Source of the DNA: a virus
Virus record (IMG/VR): IMGVR_UViG_3300033141_001188
Location: 1 to 23,104 of that record
Strand: one strand, 5' to 3'
Length of the DNA stretch: 23,104 nucleotides
Of the stretch, positions 22,622 to 23,104 are shown piece after piece. The position numbers were made by a program, and so were the translations under genes. The notes beneath the pieces were generated by a model. The model was not told the origin of the DNA. It ran no database searches and saw nothing but the letters and a program-made list of their open reading frames with translations. Each line of letters opens with the position of its first letter. Position 1 is the first letter of the stretch.

Positions 22622-23104
22622 TTTCTACTATAAAATCTTTATTTTTTTGTTGTTCTCTAAAAGGGAACCAAGCAAATTTTGTTTTGTCTGTTAATTTAAG
22701 TTCGGTTATCTCTGCGAATTTTATAACATCTTCTGCGGTTTCAAAGTGAATTACTATTGATTGAACTGCGCCCTCTACCCTCTGGGCATTTACTTCGGGC
22801 ATACCCTCCCATTCTGCCTCAACATCTATCTCTGATGGATTAATATTATAATTTAAATCAAGTCCATAGTTCTCAAGTTCTTCCATATCATAATCGGCAC
22901 CAAGTATTTCATAATCCCAAACACCATAACCCTGATTATCAACCACAACAAACATCTTCATCTCCTCCTTAGTCCAACTTTCATCAAACATAATGACTGG
23001 TATTTCTTTCCAACCTAAATCCAAACAAGCTCTAAACCTCATATTTCCTCCCATAATCACACTATCTTGGTCTATAACAACGGGTCTAATTCCCATCATT
23101 TTGG
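22611..23104 (-). CDS. ParB-like (ParB/Srx-fold) protein, N-terminus beyond window
   Basis: The visible 3' part has RPVVIDQDSVIMGGNMRFRA (5-24) and LDLGWKEIPVIMFDESW, the ParB/Srx core with its GGNxRxRA motif, followed by VVVDNQGYGVWDYEIL, typical of phage ParB-like proteins. The last third has IVIHFETAEDVIKFAEI and FAWFPFREQQ, as in that family. The frame is open through the window edge (a Lys codon precedes the first ATG at 23099), and the core normally has about 30-50 residues before this point, so the true start is outside. Phage ParB-like proteins have been reported as nucleases or modification partners. Its overlap with the glycosyltransferase gene suggests a shared DNA-related role. 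Confidence 0.85.
   Translation of the reverse strand, partial: KMMGIRPVVIDQDSVIMGGNMRFRACLDLGWKEIPVIMFDESWTKEEMKMFVVVDNQGYGVWDYEILGADYDMEELENYGLDLNYNINPSEIDVEAEWEGMPEVNAQRVEGAVQSIVIHFETAEDVIKFAEITELKLTDKTKFAWFPFREQQKNKDFIVENES

Noticed and set aside
1-23104. Recoding of TGA or TAG
   Set aside because: TGA ends genes at ATGA junctions (6475, 7518, 8850, 10728, 16032) and TAG ends others (11381, 17499), with sensible C-termini, so the standard bacterial code holds.
1-23104. CRISPR array, tRNA, insertion sequence, integrase or attachment site
   Set aside because: I saw no regularly spaced repeat, cloverleaf, transposase or recombinase. There is no free intergenic space larger than 81 bases.

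Overview
The window is one unbroken stretch of a tailed double-stranded DNA bacteriophage (or a prophage in that state). Every convincing gene lies on the minus strand, so transcription runs from position 23104 down to 1. The large terminase, portal, scaffold and major capsid genes occur in canonical order. By eye the DNA is AT-rich. Stops are mostly TAA, and TGA and TAG also end genes, so the code is the standard bacterial one. Almost no gene has a recognisable Shine-Dalgarno sequence. Several starts are instead preceded, 6 to 8 bases away, by a perfect TATAAT. This suggests a host with non-SD and partly leaderless initiation. The host cannot be named from the sequence.

Layout in transcription order. 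(1) 23104-21785: the 3' part of a ParB-like gene and a TET-associated-type glycosyltransferase, a pair that suggests DNA base modification. (2) 21775-16532: packaging and head genes, namely probable small terminase, large terminase, portal, a 78-residue unknown, acidic scaffold and major capsid protein, closed by a good intrinsic terminator. (3) 16463-15100: three small unknown proteins and an HNH-type zinc-binding protein. (4) 15106-5804: a tightly packed, overlapping block of ten genes with surface-carbohydrate or glycoconjugate character: a two-domain glycosyltransferase, a miniature sulfotransferase-like protein, a methyltransferase, a ParB-like/methyltransferase fusion, three more glycosyltransferases, a 120-residue unknown, GDP-mannose 4,6-dehydratase, a DegT-family sugar aminotransferase and a short nucleotide-sugar-dehydrogenase-like protein. 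(5) 5796-1: virion genes again, with a probable head-tail adaptor, several beta-rich tail or fibre-type proteins, a long coiled-coil protein and the start of another virion protein cut by the left edge.

How the genes may work together (inference). The dehydratase and aminotransferase would convert GDP-mannose to GDP-4-keto-6-deoxymannose and then to GDP-perosamine or a similar 4-amino sugar. The four glycosyltransferase genes could assemble a glycan from it, which the methyltransferases and sulfotransferase-like protein could decorate. No flippase, polymerase or membrane-anchored enzyme is visible, so a cytoplasmic acceptor (capsid or tail protein, or phage DNA) is at least as plausible as host O-antigen. 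The most unusual points are the insertion of this block between capsid and adaptor genes, the ParB-methyltransferase fusion, the small sulfotransferase-like gene, and the repeated start-proximal TATAAT boxes.
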